Positions 35,850-48,479 of a stretch of DNA of 64,000 bases are shown here, piece after piece. Every line of letters starts with the position of its first letter. The first letter of the stretch is position 1. The notes beneath the pieces are model-generated. The model worked only from the letters and a program-made list of their open reading frames with translations, was not told the origin of the DNA and did not search any database. The translations under genes and the position numbers were made by a program. Source of the stretch: Manduca sexta. Lineage: Eukaryota; Arthropoda; Insecta; Lepidoptera; Sphingidae. The stretch spans positions 12,900,920 to 12,964,919 of the forward strand of contig NC_051129.1 of assembly GCF_014839805.1 (NCBI RefSeq). The letters run 5' to 3'.

Positions 35850-36631
35850 CTAGCTTTTGCCCGCGGCTCCGCCCGCGTTATAAAGTTTTTCAGGCTAAAG
35901 TTTTCCGTTATAAAAGTCACGCTATATATTTTCCCGGAAGCCTGTGTTCTTCCCAGGGTCTCAAACTGTCTCCATACCAAATTTTATCCTAATACGTTGG
36001 GTAGTTTTTGAGTTTAACACGTTTAGGCAGACAAATTCAGCGGGGGACTTTGTTTTATAATAAATTTTTGTATAACTTTTTAAGAGGAACAATCCCGTCA
36101 TACATCATTGTTGCATAACTTTAACCGTTTACGCAGCACACGCAACAGAAGCTCTCAAAAATAATATATTTTCCCCGTTTTTGCAACATGTTGAAACTGT
36201 TACTGCTCTGCTCCTATTGGTCATAGCGTGATGATATATAGCCTATACCACTCCAGGAACAAAGGGCTATCCAACATAAAAATATTTTTTCAGTTCGAAC
36301 CGATAGTTCCTAAGATTAGCCATTACTGAACCGCTCCTATTGGGTATAGCCTGATGATATATAACTTATAGCACGCCACGAACAAAGGGCTATGCAACAC
36401 AAAAATATTTTTTCAGTTCGAACCGGTAGTTCCTGAGATTAGCCATTTCTGCTCCGCTCCTATTGGGTGTAGCGTGATGATATATAGCCTAGAGCACTCC
36501 ACAAACAAAGGGCTATCCAACACAAAAAGAATTTTTCAGTTTGAACCAGTAGTTCCTGAGATTAGAGCGTTCAAACAAACAAACAAACAAACAAACTCTT
36601 CAGCTTTATATAATAGTATATAGAGTATAGA
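35850..36631 (-). mobile_element. Non-autonomous Helitron with three internal units
   Basis: It has the same ends as the 6967-8215 element (TCTATACT at 36631 on the minus strand; GCGGGCAAAAGCTAG at 35850) and the same interior, but only three 123-bp units (starts near 36198, 36323 and 36444; end near 36567) and an (ACAA)n run at 36575-36597. ORFs at 35754-36011 on both strands are shadows. Confidence 0.75.
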
Positions 36632-36809
36632 TGTCGCAGTAGTCAAAGTTGCGTTAATGATGAGATGTGTATTCGTCTGCCAAGTTTGAATTTCCCGCCC
36701 TCTAAATTCGCCGCCCGGGGCACGGGCCCAGGCTTGCCCAGAAAGCTTCGAACTGCTATGCTATCGGGAGCTACACGTGTTATTGTGAGTCAACCATAAA
36801 AGATAAATA

Positions 36810-37083
36810 TATGCTGTCGTGGGATATTTTTTATATAATTTTAAGGCGAACATTTCTGTCATACATGATTTCTGTGTAGTTTTAACCATGAAGGTTGCAC
36901 ACGCGGCGGAAGCTTAAAAAATGGAGTAACTTCTCCCGTTTTCCCAACATTTCCCTTCACTGCTCTGCTCCTATTAATTGTAGCGTGATGAAAAGTATAC
37001 TATAACCAGCACAGGAGTATGAAAAATAATTGTACCAAGTTTCGTTAAATCCGTCGAGTAGTTTTTGTTTCTATAACGTTTAT

Positions 37084-37124
<41 letters not shown>

Positions 37125-37240
37125 AATTTTACTAATTGCATTTTTGGCATCAGTATCGATCCCTAATCACCCCCTGATAGTTATTTTGGAAATATATTTC
37201 ATGTACAGAATTGACCTCTCTACAGATTTATTATAAGTAT
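36810..37240 (-). mobile_element. Related repeat ending in a CAGA microsatellite
   Basis: TCTGTCATACATGATTTCTG, GCGGAAGCTTAAAAAATGG and CACTGCTCTGCTCCTATT match the Helitron interior. It then diverges into CAAGTTTCGTTAAATCCGTC and a (CAGA)n run at 37085-37122. It looks like a distinct subfamily. The orientation is inferred from the Helitron copies. Confidence 0.45.
37085..37122 (+). repeat. CAGA tetranucleotide microsatellite
   Basis: Nine or more uninterrupted CAGA units at the end of the Helitron-related repeat. The ORF at 37030-37236 reads through it. Confidence 0.9.
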
Positions 37241-38779
37241 AGAAGAAGATAGAGACCGTGAAACAGTGGTAATTCCCAAATCACGCTAATTTCTTTATTT
37301 AGGGCTGATTTTTCAATCATCAGATAATTTATTCGCAGTAAAACGTACACAAACGATTTACGATAAATGACAGTTGTTTGTATGAAGTTGTCAATTCGTC
37401 GCACTTGTATATTCACTCAGGTTATAATTTATTGGATTGATAAATTTTACCTGACGATGGAAAAAATTTCCCTTAGACAAATAATTTAATAGTGTGGCAT
37501 ATTACATAAATATTACTAAATCTGGGTGTTGTTAAAAAATCACAGAATACCAGCAGATTTTTTAAGATTTGAGGTAAAAACTTTGTATGAGCTGAATTAA
37601 AAATATATACAATTAGACTAATAGTAATATTGTATTATGGAGCTATATTATCTACGTAATACACGTATTCTATTAATGTAATAACTAATTAGAGCAAATG
37701 CTTAAATAGGAATTTGTCAAACGCATTCCGAGCATTCTAGTTCCCTCGCGAATTATTTGATGGTCCATTATTACTTAGCTGAATGAAGATATACAGACAA
37801 AGCACTGTTTATTATTATTGTGGTATGTTTTATTAATATTTTGTAGAAGCCACCTAATTGATAATATTACACATTATAAATGCTTCTTATTCGTGCCGTC
37901 AAGGTTCAACCAGAAGTCCACCTAGAAAAGAAAACAATATATTATCACGTCTCTTATACTTACTAAAATAGTACTTCAATAACAATAAGTGTCATTAGTA
38001 ATGTATCTTAACGAGGCCTCTACGTTTTAGATCCATGTATTTCCCGCAGTATCATTAAATAATAAAATCATATCCTCCAAGTGTATTTGCAAAAAGAATT
38101 CATGTATATGAACTAATTAAATCTCAAAATAGAGCACCATGTATTCCTTACGTTATGCATCGTGGTTCTGAATAGTTCAAAAACATCTCTATACAGTAAC
38201 ACCATTCGAAACGATCGACATGTGCACGTTTGACGCTCTCAATAAAGCCCGCTCCCATATTCGCATGTCTTTTACAGTCAGCCACTATTCGTTTGAAGGC
38301 TGTCGACGAGGCGTTTGTGCAGTGATAACTCAAACTTCCAACTTTGTGTATACAGAGTGTTGTTTTTGGGCGGGTTTCATGAAAAGGTTTTTTGAATGCA
38401 TACAAATCTGATAGGAATTTTGAATTCATATGTGAATACAGCATGTATTTGTTTTTTATCACCGTGCTAAAGAATTAATGCGGTTTTCTGGATTTCATAA
38501 TAAACTTCTTGGCACTAGTGTAACAGACTATCTATAAATCAAGATTTTTAGGCATAAATCGAAAAGCCTATACTATTGTACATAAGTATTGCACACCGGT
38601 ACAGATCCTGGTAGAATGTATTGGAACATTTTTTATATTTTAAAACCATCTGTATACTAAGTACCTACATTGTGTAATAAAGAATATTATGTATTTTGTA
38701 TTAATAACCATTACCTGTGTTTGTATCCCGTCAAATTAAATGAAATGGTAAGTCTTCTCTTTAATTACATTGCACACAA

Positions 38780-38875
38780 CGTCCTTCAAACTAGAATACA
38801 GGAGGGCTTACACGCCGCTGTTGCGGCAGCAATAGCCATTACAGTGGTATATACCCAGCCGGACTTATATACAGC
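38780..38875 (+). repeat. Family D fragment
   Basis: CGTCCTTCAAACTAGAATAC followed by a GCTGTTGCGGCAGCAATAGC-like segment and TGGTATATACCCAG matches the last third of family D. The ORF 38670-39032 runs through it. Confidence 0.5.
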
Positions 38876-40251
38876 ACGATCGTCTTTACCATATCTTGAA
38901 CTTCCACCAGCGCCGTTTCATGAAAAAATGAATAAACAATATTGCGTTCCTTTTTTACAAGGTTTGGACAAAAGTGATAGGCTTTTATTTTTGGCAGACG
39001 AGCGGCTTTTTTGGCAGGTGAACGACCAATGAATCCCTGCGCTCGAGTGCCACGAAACTCTTGCACTTGCGTGTATCAACAGTCCTGACAAACAGCATAC
39101 CTTCTTACTACAATACCCGGCAGCAAATAATCATCGAGCTAGAGTATCGACTAGTTTGTAATAAAACAAGGAATAAAGGCGAATATTGTAAATAAACGCT
39201 CCATTTAATATTAATTCGACATTTCCAGTGTTTACACAAGCATTATGGTTCTCTTTGTAACGTAATTTCAGTGAAATTTTCGTCTAGAATTACTTAATGT
39301 TATTTTACACTGACAGAGTAACTGGGTGACCTTTAAATATTAATTACAGACTTAAAAATAAGCAACCCATTTTTTTACTTCAAAGGTCATAGAAAACAAT
39401 GAAGAAACAATTGGAAATCGTTGTTAGCATAAGTATTTTGGTCTGTAATTACGAATATCGGTTTTTTAATTTGTCAATTTTGTTTTATGGTTTTTCGTAA
39501 TTAAGGTTCAAGTTTCAAACTCATCGACAGGACAACTTTTTAAACAGAAAATATTAGAACGTTATTACTTTTATTTGTGCAACGGAATATGTATGCTCTA
39601 AAATTCATAAGCGAAGACACGTACTCGTAGTTTATTGAATCTTATATCTTTTTATGTAAAACAGCAACGTATATACCTAAACTTTGGAATGGGTTATTTA
39701 TTTCACCAGTTCGTACAGACAGCTAAGTATTAGTGCTGAGTGCGTGTGAAAGAGAAAGTGAAATAACCCCTCATCCCCCCTTTACTCTCAACAATGTTTC
39801 AAATATAATTGCATTATTTTTCAAAAAAAATTGTTTCTGATTTTACAGAAAAAATATTTTTCGTATTATTTTCTATTACATACAATATGATGTACTAAAT
39901 AAAATGTAGGAAATACACTATTCCAGCTATTGATTAAATACCGCTACTAATAGTTTTACTACATGTTATCTATTATAATAACACCCGCAAACTATCAAAT
40001 AAACCATTCAATACAAGGAAAAGCCAATAATATTTTCATAACACATTAATAAGAAATAAATCGCATCACACGAACCTCGCAAGTCCTGAGGGAATTTCTC
40101 AATATCTGTTTAGGCCTTCAAGGCCCAAAACGTTCGTAGATGGCTATGCTGAAATTCGAAACGAAATAACGAAGGTTGATGACGTATGAAAAGTGTATAG
40201 TTGTATAACGAATTTTTATGATTACGCGAATGTTAGACATTAAAATTAAAG

Positions 40252-40345
40252 TATTTTTCAGATTTTATCGCGGTTTTTACAATATTTCAATTTCCTCCCG
40301 ACATTTCGAAGGCTGCAGCCTTCGTGGTCACTGTGAAAAAATAGT
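40252..40345 (+). repeat. Interspersed repeat, family E (three copies)
   Basis: TTTCCTCCCGACATTTCGAA followed by GCAGCCTTCGTGGTCAC recurs diverged at 45168-45235 (CTCTCGACATTTCGAAGAC, CCTCCATGGTCACAGG) and 45910-45985 (GATTTTATCTCTG, CTCCCGACCTTTCG). The source element is unknown. Confidence 0.55.
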
Positions 40346-43233
40346 TTGATTTTATGATTGTAATTATAATCATTATAAAACCAAGACGTAGGGATTCAAA
40401 TCGTGTGTAAAAATTGAATAAGACATGTATTTGAAAAAAAAAATAATAAGAAAAAATATCAGAGATACCACCAAATATTTATAAACGTTATCAACTTTTA
40501 TACACGATTTTACGATTTCAGTTCGATAGTAGTTCATTTAATAAAAATATTAGATATGACAGACGCCGTCTGTGATGAATTTATCAAAATTTGCGATCTT
40601 CGTATTACATTTCTTGGATTTTCCCTCTCGTGTTATAATTTGCTAACTTATCTATACGTTATCGAGTTTCGTAACTTCGTTTCGATGTTTGGTATAGCCA
40701 CCTTGACTCGAGGTAAACGCAAGAGCCCACCCAATCGATATGTCGATATATTTTTAATGAACTCTATTTTACGATAGTTCCCTATTTCAAGGATCGTTTC
40801 AACTTAAGTGAATTGAAGTTTAGCGTAAAATGCTGGTGATTGTTTATTTATGTGTATTCAAAGGAAAATGCTGTACTTATTTAGCAAGGTGTTTAATAAA
40901 TGTTTTTATATCTATTTACATAAGTACTAAAATCTAAAATACAGAGATGTGACTTGAAAGTTATATAATAAATATAAATAAATACACCTATAATTCTCAC
41001 ATAGCCTTTAAACCCCACATTTAAATAAGTATCAGGACAGTAACAAATAAAATATCGTTGATACAAATATTTTCCTTATGATTCAAAATACCAATATCAG
41101 AACAGAAACATATTTTTAATATCAAAAACCGACTTAAATTCTTTACCCTTAGGTCTAAAATAACGCAATAATAAACCCCGAGCATACCTCGCTAGATAAT
41201 AAAGGTCGAGCTTGTAGACGTTAAGACTTCCGGATGTAGCCCTGAGGTTTAATCTCTTGACCCCTAATTGAGTTAGCCATGGCACGAGCGCCGCTAATGC
41301 AATAGCAGATGCATACATTACTCTGTTACCCTGTGATGTAGGTAAAGACACTGTTTGAACGGTAAATGTTGGTAAAATGTAATTTTTTACTCACGTTTTT
41401 AAGTAACATAGCGCTCACAATTATTATTTATCTATGCTTGCTTAGTGATACGAAAGGTATATAGATTATTTAGAGTTCCTGAAAATTTTTTTTGAGTCTT
41501 TTTTCAAAACGAAGTTTGGATAATTTCAACGTTTTTTATTATAGAAACTAGACGGGAGATTGAGAAAATTATAAAGGCCAAAGTACAAATCGCATTGTTC
41601 TATATTGGTCTATTTTATAATTGTCAATAAAATATACTATTACAACTGTACTCAATTCAATTGAACGTTGTACTACTACATATATGTGATACCTAGGATG
41701 TTGCATAAAGCCGGTGTTAATAATAATTGGCCTTAATTAGTTTATTTAAGTAAACTTCTATGAATATTTCATAAGGCCGCAGTTTTCCGTTTCAGAAAAG
41801 TGCCGTCTGTAAAATTTAAAAAATTGATATAAAAGATGAATCCAAGCACGACATTACAAAAAGTATCTGTTTTGAGTTTTTTGAAGCTTTCAAAGAATTA
41901 GTTTTATTGATTTTTATAATTACGCGTGTGTAACGATATCGAAATAAATCATTTATTTTGTTGATTTTTCTTAAGTTGTAAAAGTAAATCATAACATGTG
42001 TTCAATAAAGAAAAGAAAATTCTACATCATTTTATTTTCTGGTTCACAGCCAATTTTTTCATGTACTCTATAAAGAAAAATAATAACTAAAATAAAATGC
42101 GCAAGAGTTGCCACAAAACAAACGCCATAATTTTGACAAAGTAAAAACTTTGACTGTAACTGTAAAAAACTAACCGTTCTTAAAGAAGCTAATTATTGAA
42201 CCTGAATTGACCCACGTTTACAAGGCGAAGTCCAAAGTTCAAGGCGGACTGATCAATCCGCGCTGGATTAATTACTGGCCACAAGGCCTCCCATTTACTA
42301 TCTAATGGAGTTACCTCTCAAAGGATGATTAGATCACAGGGAGACTACTCCCGTCTTGGACTATTCACTATACCTATTACAGTGTCATATGGGGATGCTA
42401 TAGCCTAACCAAGAAAATTAAAACCCTGCTTTGTGGATGCCACATTTGTTTTTTCCCTATAAATTTTACGTCGTTAGTATGTACAAGAAATTAATTTCTT
42501 ATTTTATGGCGAGGTTTTCTATTTTCCTGGTTAGGCTGTGAAATAATGAGTTTTATCTGTAAGCTTTGTATGACTTGGATGGCTTACATTTTGGATGTAG
42601 CTCGTACAATTCATTTTATTGTTTAGTGATTTTATTGTTATATAAGTACACCACTTGTTCCTCTTGACCAGAGACCTACGACATTTATTAGTTCATTTAT
42701 CCATCTCTATAATTATATGTTAAAATACTTGATATTACTATGATCTACTTGACACATAGTTTAGAAAAATACAATTCCAGTCCGTGTTATTTTATTCTAA
42801 CTATTGGGTAAGTCCTCCAGAGAACACGAGTGCTTCGTTTCTCCGACCGCGACAAATATAGAACCAAATAATAGAAATAGGAAATAACCAACAATTGCTG
42901 GCAAAAGTACTTCACATGTTACAAAATAATGATTCAGTTTTGATGCAATGCTTATAAAACGAGACAGTTACTCGCCTGATATTAAGTACAGCGACTGCTC
43001 ATGAATAGAAGGAAAACAACTTTTAATTACAAAGCTCTTCACGGCACTGATCTGCGCTCGTCAGTTTGCAACATGAGATATAGTTTCATAAAGTTGATCA
43101 ATTAAAGTGGCTACAATGTTGTGCAATATAGTATTATATTAGCTTTTGCAATTAGCCTTTTTAGTCATAATTACGTTAAGATGGTGCTTCTACCAAAACA
43201 ACGCGCTAACCGTATTTTATAAGCAAAAACATT

Positions 43234-43289
43234 ATATAGAAAAAAAAATACATAATATAAAAAAAAATACATAATATAAAAAAAATACA
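43234..43289 (+). repeat. Short A-rich tandem repeat
   Basis: Three units of an A-run followed by TACATAATATA or a variant, about 17-20 bp each. This is simple-sequence DNA in the first recognised cyclase intron. Confidence 0.7.
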
Positions 43290-43578
43290 CCATAGTTTAA
43301 TTATTAATTTCACAAAAAAAATGCCACTAATATTGTTGATTTGCATTTCCACTTAAAGTACATATAAAAATAATTTGCAACCAACAATATAAGATAGACA
43401 ATTTATTAAAAATCATTTTTGATTAAAATTTTTCAATAAGCTCTAAAATTGTTTTTTTGCGCAATAATTCGTATATCTTTGTTTATTGTTGCCTGTAACT
43501 AGTGCATCATAAATATATGGAGCCAAAACACAAGATCGTAGGGTCGGGGGAGATCTTAAGTATATATCATATACTCAC

Positions 43579-43724
43579 ATGTGAATGCTGTATGCACACA
43601 ACACACAACAGTATGAAGCAGCAGAGTAGCGTGACGCACAACGCTGATACGAACAGCGCATGTTTCAACCGCACGCAGTACCTCCGGTACAGGGCCTCAA
43701 GCTCCAGCTCTGTGCCCTCCTCCT
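43579..43724 (-). CDS. Adenylyl cyclase, exon encoding N-terminal juxtamembrane region and first membrane helix
   Basis: This is the most upstream recognised exon of a transmembrane adenylyl cyclase, the enzyme that makes cAMP from ATP at the plasma membrane. The acceptor is TTTGCAG (43727-43725) and the donor is GTGAGT (from 43578). The reading EEGTELELEALYRRYCVRLK matches the motif that precedes the first helix in this family (an acidic stretch, then L-Y-x-R-Y). A long hydrophobic run (ALFVSALCVTLLCCFILLCV) follows as helix 1, and the exon ends in phase 0 at QHSH. The first two bases complete a codon begun upstream, so at least one 5' exon exists at higher coordinates; I did not find it. 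The exon is clearly more GC-rich than its surroundings, which supports coding use. The subtype cannot be decided from this part. Confidence 0.8.
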
Positions 43725-46254
43725 CTGCAAATAAAGATATTCTTAATGCTATATGGTGATAGGACAAATATTGTAGTGAAACATCGTAATGTATAATCTG
43801 ATAATGTGTAATTTATTAACAACGTAAAATTTTTATTTTTAACATCGGTTTTAAATTTGACTAAATTTATTTCATACGAAAAGAAAGGTTATGAATGCTC
43901 ATTACTTAATTTCAATTTATCTATTACTAATTTATAATTTGGATTCCATACGAGGCGGACATATAATCATAATAATGTTACATATTTTCTCCTGCCTCGT
44001 GTTTTCTTAAAGGCGGTAAATAATAATGACAGTTTAACATAAAATCTGTCCTTTTGCTAACAAATACAAATCCAGAACTTTCGGAAATACATTTAGAACT
44101 TCCAGCAAGACCAAGGCCAATCTTGATGTAAAATCAAAAGTTTAATCATGATTTCGAACCTAGCTTCTGAAAAGGTAATATTGGGATAAGTTTTACAAGT
44201 CCGTGTAAATATTGGACTGTAAAACTGAAATGGAAAGTTATGTCAAAAGTTAGCTTGTTAAAACAGTTTTCATTATACTTGTAAGTAAAACAATGCAAGT
44301 TACAAATTAATTTAATAGCAAATGAATTAAACTTTTTAAAGAAAATGTTATTGCAATTTTCATTAATATTTATAAAACAGTATTATTATAATATGATGAA
44401 GGAATTCGTCTGGTAAGTTTCATAGTATCAACCGTATAACGAAATCTTACATCAACCACCTGGCAAAATTCATTTCTACAGCGAACGAGTACTCATTATT
44501 TTGTTTTATTTCTTACATTATTTTTGCGAGTACCTTACTTGTAATGGCGGGAAGAAAATTTTACCAGCGTGGAGATCACTACATCAAAGAATTATATACT
44601 TTACGGAAATATATTCATTTTAATTATTTAAAAACCCAACTGTTTTTCGACGCAATAAAACAATAAAAGCCAACATCGTAACTGCAATAAAGTATTTTTC
44701 ATTATCTTTTATTTGATTTTCAACTTTGGCGTAAAAGCAACGTCGCGTCGTAGCATTCCGTAGCGTGTTCGTAACCGCTACGAATTGCATTTACGTCACT
44801 ACGAACTCAGGTGAAAGGATCCGTAGCAGGGTTGGTTTGTAAGTTATTTCATTAGAATGTCAATTTGTTTCTGAATGCTAAATTCGAAACGACATAGAAA
44901 AATATAAGAATAATTTAATATTGTATTTTTACCTTTAATTACAAAATGTCTACACCATATGTACGTTTTAAAAGAAAACTATCTAATATATTATGAAGAA
45001 CGTAGTATCCTTTGACGTGAGCTACAATTATGTTGGCCCTTAAATGAATGTTGGAACTTGGGTTTATCTAAAAAATTAAAAAGATAACGATTTACGGGTG
45101 GTAGCACCTACAGTTGACCACAAGGGATGAACTTACAAAGCTCCGTTCTATCTTACCAAGATTTTTTATATTTTAGTTTCCTCTCGACATTTCGAAGACT
45201 TTGCGGCCTCCATGGTCACAGGGGGGACTTACCAAGATTTCCTAAAAATACACCAGCCAAAATTCTTTGATAATATATATTAAAATACTCGCTATTTAAA
45301 CCTTATCCACCAAGCTTGTATGCTCGCTTTATTAGAAAAGTTCAGTCAATCAACATTCTAAAAAGGATATGTCCCCAATTCGAAAAAAGTCCCTAATTTA
45401 CGTCATCCTTTTTTACCCTTCAACCCGAATACTTCGGGAAAGGAAGCTACTTATTTATTTAAAATTGTGATTGGGCCTTTATTATCCAATACGTTATATA
45501 CTTGAATAAGGTTCAAAATCAGGCAGCTAATTTCGACGATGTTTATCCAACAGATAACGTTAGCTTTACTAACTTGGCTTTAAGTTTCAGTGTTAAAAAG
45601 TCGCATTAAATACTACTTAAATTTGATATTTAGCTTGAACTGGCTATGCTGGTCTTGTCTTCTTAAAGATCTGCCTGAAAAATTACTATATACACTTAAT
45701 CCAAACTATATTACAAGTGATATTATATTTTGGATTTGACTGAATGTTAACTCGTTCATGAAAACTGAAGAAATACAATACTAACCGAACGGCAAGGGAA
45801 GATAGGTGAATGTTCATTGTTAAGTTTTATTATACGACTTATATCCGGAAAGCGAGATTTGTGTTGTAGCTATGTTAGTCAATGTAATATTTTGAATTTA
45901 AACATTGAAATAAAACTATTTTCTGATTTTATCTCTGTTTCATATATTATAATTTACTCCCGACCTTTCGAAATCCGAAAAATCAACAATATTGACCTAC
46001 ATTTTACAATTCTTTTTATTAAAATTTAAAATAATAAAATTACAAAAATAATTTAATTTTAATACTTATTTAAAATTCGTGCAAACATAAGAAATCATCA
46101 TACTTTAAATTTAAACCTTAAAAACATTATGTATAAGAAAGCTGGAATAATTTTCTCTCCCTTTATAGTTAATGCTATAATTATAAATAATATTTACTTT
46201 GTCTACAGACTATTTTATTTATTTTGTCAGCTTCTGTGACGCAATTATTGATGA
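43725..46254. other. Stretch upstream of the first recognised cyclase exon
   Basis: The 5' cyclase exon should lie at or beyond this point on the minus strand, but no ATG exon with a phase-1 end could be picked out. Two family E repeats (45168, 45910) are present; the rest is AT-rich. Confidence 0.5.
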
Positions 46255-46395
46255 CGAATCGTCTATGATACATGAGGCCGTGAGTTGAATCCCCGCCCGA
46301 ATAAACGATTGCGTGATCTGCTAACATTTGTTTTGGGTCCGGGCCTTATGGGACTGAAAGTTCCTTGTCGATATCATTCACACAAACTTCTAACT
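46255..46395 (+). mobile_element. Possible SINE with degraded tRNA-like head
   Basis: GGCCGTGAGTTGAATCCCCG resembles a B box with one missing base, followed by GCCCGAATAAACGATTGCG and TTTTGGGTCCGGGCCTTATG. This is consistent with another tRNA-derived SINE family. Confidence 0.4.
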
Positions 46396-46407
46396 TAATG
46401 AAGACTC

Positions 46408-46449
46408 GCTGCGTCTATATTGCAGAATCGTGTGCAATATAGACGCAGC
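46408..46449. repeat. Perfect 17-bp hairpin
   Basis: GCTGCGTCTATATTGCA (46408-46424) and its exact reverse complement (46433-46449) surround an 8-base loop, just outside the hAT element. Confidence 0.85.
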
Positions 46450-46595
46450 GCAAACGTCAACTTGTTTCGTATACTCTTATCATAAATGTAGACAAATACC
46501 TAACTAAAATGGAAAATTCAGGTAGTCTAATTACATTAAATGGAGCAATACAATACATACATAGTATCACGCCTCTATTACCTAGAGGTAAGCAG

Positions 46596-48471
46596 CAGTG
46601 GCGAAGCGTCCATACAAGCCGATTCCCACCGGCTTCCCTTTTAGGTTTTCGGTGATACTAAACAATATATTTAATAGGTAAATTTAAATTTAAAACATAT
46701 CAGACAATGAACAATAATTATAATATCTTAAATTATTAATTAATGATAACTTAATAATGACATCTATCGGCCATTAGCCCGATGTTTATTAAATTTAATC
46801 GATAGCGATTATTTATTAATAACATTAGATGGCGCACCTTGTATTTAGTTCCCCAGAAATTCCGTTACCAAAGTGAAATTGTGACGCCACAGGCGCAAGG
46901 TAACCCGCTGTCAAGCGGCTTAATGTTGTAGCATGTTTTTAATATAGATGGCAGTACTTTCTATGACTTTCTATGCCAGTGTTTGTCGAAATCGCGCGGA
47001 AGATATGGGCAAAGGTAACCAGAGCTAGTTCGGCTTCACGTTAACCGACTTTGTATAGTTGTCGCTTTTTACGTCCTTCAAACGTCATAATTTATTATGC
47101 TACCAAGTTGCGGTGTTTGTAAATTGTCATATTCATTTTATTTTTGATAGTTCTGTGATATTTAGTTACCAGCGCTTTGTTTATTTAGAAACTACAAATA
47201 AAAGTGTATTATAATGGAAATAACTAACTACTTTGTGATCAGTTAATGTCTACCTTTACGTAAGTATATTATTAGTATGTGAATTTACATATTAGTATTT
47301 AGATGGTTAAATATTTGAAGTAGATCTGAAAGTTTTTGATTTCAGACACAAAATGTTAGTTAGAAGAAAATAAATATTATATTTTACTGAATTTAAAATA
47401 TCACCACGTAGCAAAAATTAACGAATAACCTTTCTTGATTATTTAAATTGATAATTATATAAGTTTAACATGTAGGTGCATTTAAACTGTTGGTCTGTTT
47501 GGCTATCGTGATAACTATTTCTATAAGGAGAAATTACATTTACTTATAATTTATTTTGAAAATAAATAGATAATCATAATACAATTAATGATACACGTTC
47601 TAGATCCCTGAGGTCATCGGAGAATTTAAGACTGAAAATCCCAGTGCATACCACCAGATTCTTCGATAGCTCTTTCACTGTACAAGCTGCTCGACTTTGG
47701 AATGCTCTGCCAGTTACGTTGAGGAGGGCAAAATCTTTGCCTATCTTCAAAAAACAGATAAAAGAGCATTATCTCAAATTAGATGAAGACATTGCTAATG
47801 TATAGGTCTATTATCTCATTTTTTTATATATATATATATTTATATTTTATATTTTTATATCTATGTATATGTGTATGTTTTTTTTTTGCAATAATTGTAT
47901 TTATTTATAGGTATGTATAGTATTTGTATTTATGTATAGTATTTTTTTTCTTATCTTTAAGTAAGTAATTAGTTATATCCTTCGTACGCCTTATGCTGCC
48001 CCTTATTATTCCGTTTTCTCTTATATCCATCCCATGGTTGTCTGTAAGAGATTGCCTTGTGCGATAAGACCGCCATTTGTACTTTTTTTCTCTTTTCTTC
48101 TTACATTATTTTTATCCATGGTGTACAATAAAGTGTAAATAAATAAATAAATAAATAATCATAGGTACGTAGTGTGGTTATAATTTGAATACTTACTTTT
48201 GTTTGCTGTTATAACAAATTAATACGTAGGTACTTATATTTGTGATTAATGGAAGGAGAATTATCTACGTTTATTGTTCGATTTTATGGATGTTTCAATT
48301 ATTTACGCATAATAGGTAATTTAGTAGGCATGTCAATGTTTGTCGATTTAGATTCAAGACTAATTCGTTGTCTTCGTTTTTGTTTTCCAATAAATTGCCC
48401 CCGATATTTTAACTGACGCCAATTTTTTTTACACCGGGTTACCTTTTGAAAAATTTCACCCTTCGCCACTG
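46596..48471 (+). mobile_element. Non-autonomous hAT-type element with 8-bp target duplication, interrupted by a LINE
   Basis: The termini are CAGTGGCGAAGCGTCC and CACCCTTCGCCACTG (11-bp inverted repeat CAGTGGCGAAG). The element is flanked on both sides by the same octamer GTAAGCAG (46588-46595 and 48472-48479). CAGTGG-type ends with 8-bp target duplications are typical of the hAT superfamily. It holds no transposase ORF. A LINE fragment (47579-48154) interrupts it; without that insert and its duplicated target the element is about 1.29 kb. A related copy in the opposite orientation lies at 21603-22656. The minus-strand ORF at 48299-48583 is a chance reading across its end. Confidence 0.85.
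47579..48154 (+). mobile_element. LINE 3' end inserted in the hAT element
   Basis: A 5'-truncated LINE copy. It stays open from its 5' junction through 47596-47805 to a TAG, reading RSRSLRSSENLRLKIPVHTT, then AARLWNALPVTLRRAKSLPI and FKKQIKEHY. This is the C-terminal tail found after the reverse transcriptase of Jockey/CR1-like LINEs. An AT-rich 3' UTR and a TAAA-repeat tail (about 48137-48154) follow. The nonamer ATAATCATA flanks it (47570-47578 and 48155-48163) as a target duplication. The undamaged short ORF and clear duplication suggest a fairly recent insertion. Confidence 0.8.
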
Positions 48472-48479
48472 GTAAGCAG

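Larger units (their letters stand above)
32422..43578 (-). other. Cyclase intron of about 11.2 kb
   Basis: It contains family C (32640), the 70-codon ORF (32923-33135), a full SINE B (34016), Helitron pieces (35402-37240), a family D fragment (38780) and family E (40252). Around 35708-35770 and 36690-36745 are GC-rich pieces (CAGCCCCGGATCTTG; GCCGCCCGGGGCACGGGCC) that may be one older element split by the Helitron. 41400-43230 shows nothing recognisable. Confidence 0.6.

Noticed and set aside
35708..36745. Possible older hAT-like element (CAGCCCCGG end) enclosing the Helitron
   Set aside because: No matching opposite terminus or target duplication could be shown; kept only as a remark in the intron entry.
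38148..38462. 104-codon minus-strand ORF
   Set aside because: No recognisable domain, an open frame also on the opposite strand, no splice or promoter signal; probably chance or an unknown repeat.
38670..39032. 120-codon plus-strand ORF
   Set aside because: It runs through a family D repeat fragment and unrelated flanking sequence, so it is a chance reading.
41097..41351. 84-codon minus-strand ORF with one hydrophobic stretch (YASAIALAALVPWL) and a CAG acceptor
   Set aside because: It lies between two cyclase exons that already join in phase, its own phase does not fit them, and the peptide is unrecognised.
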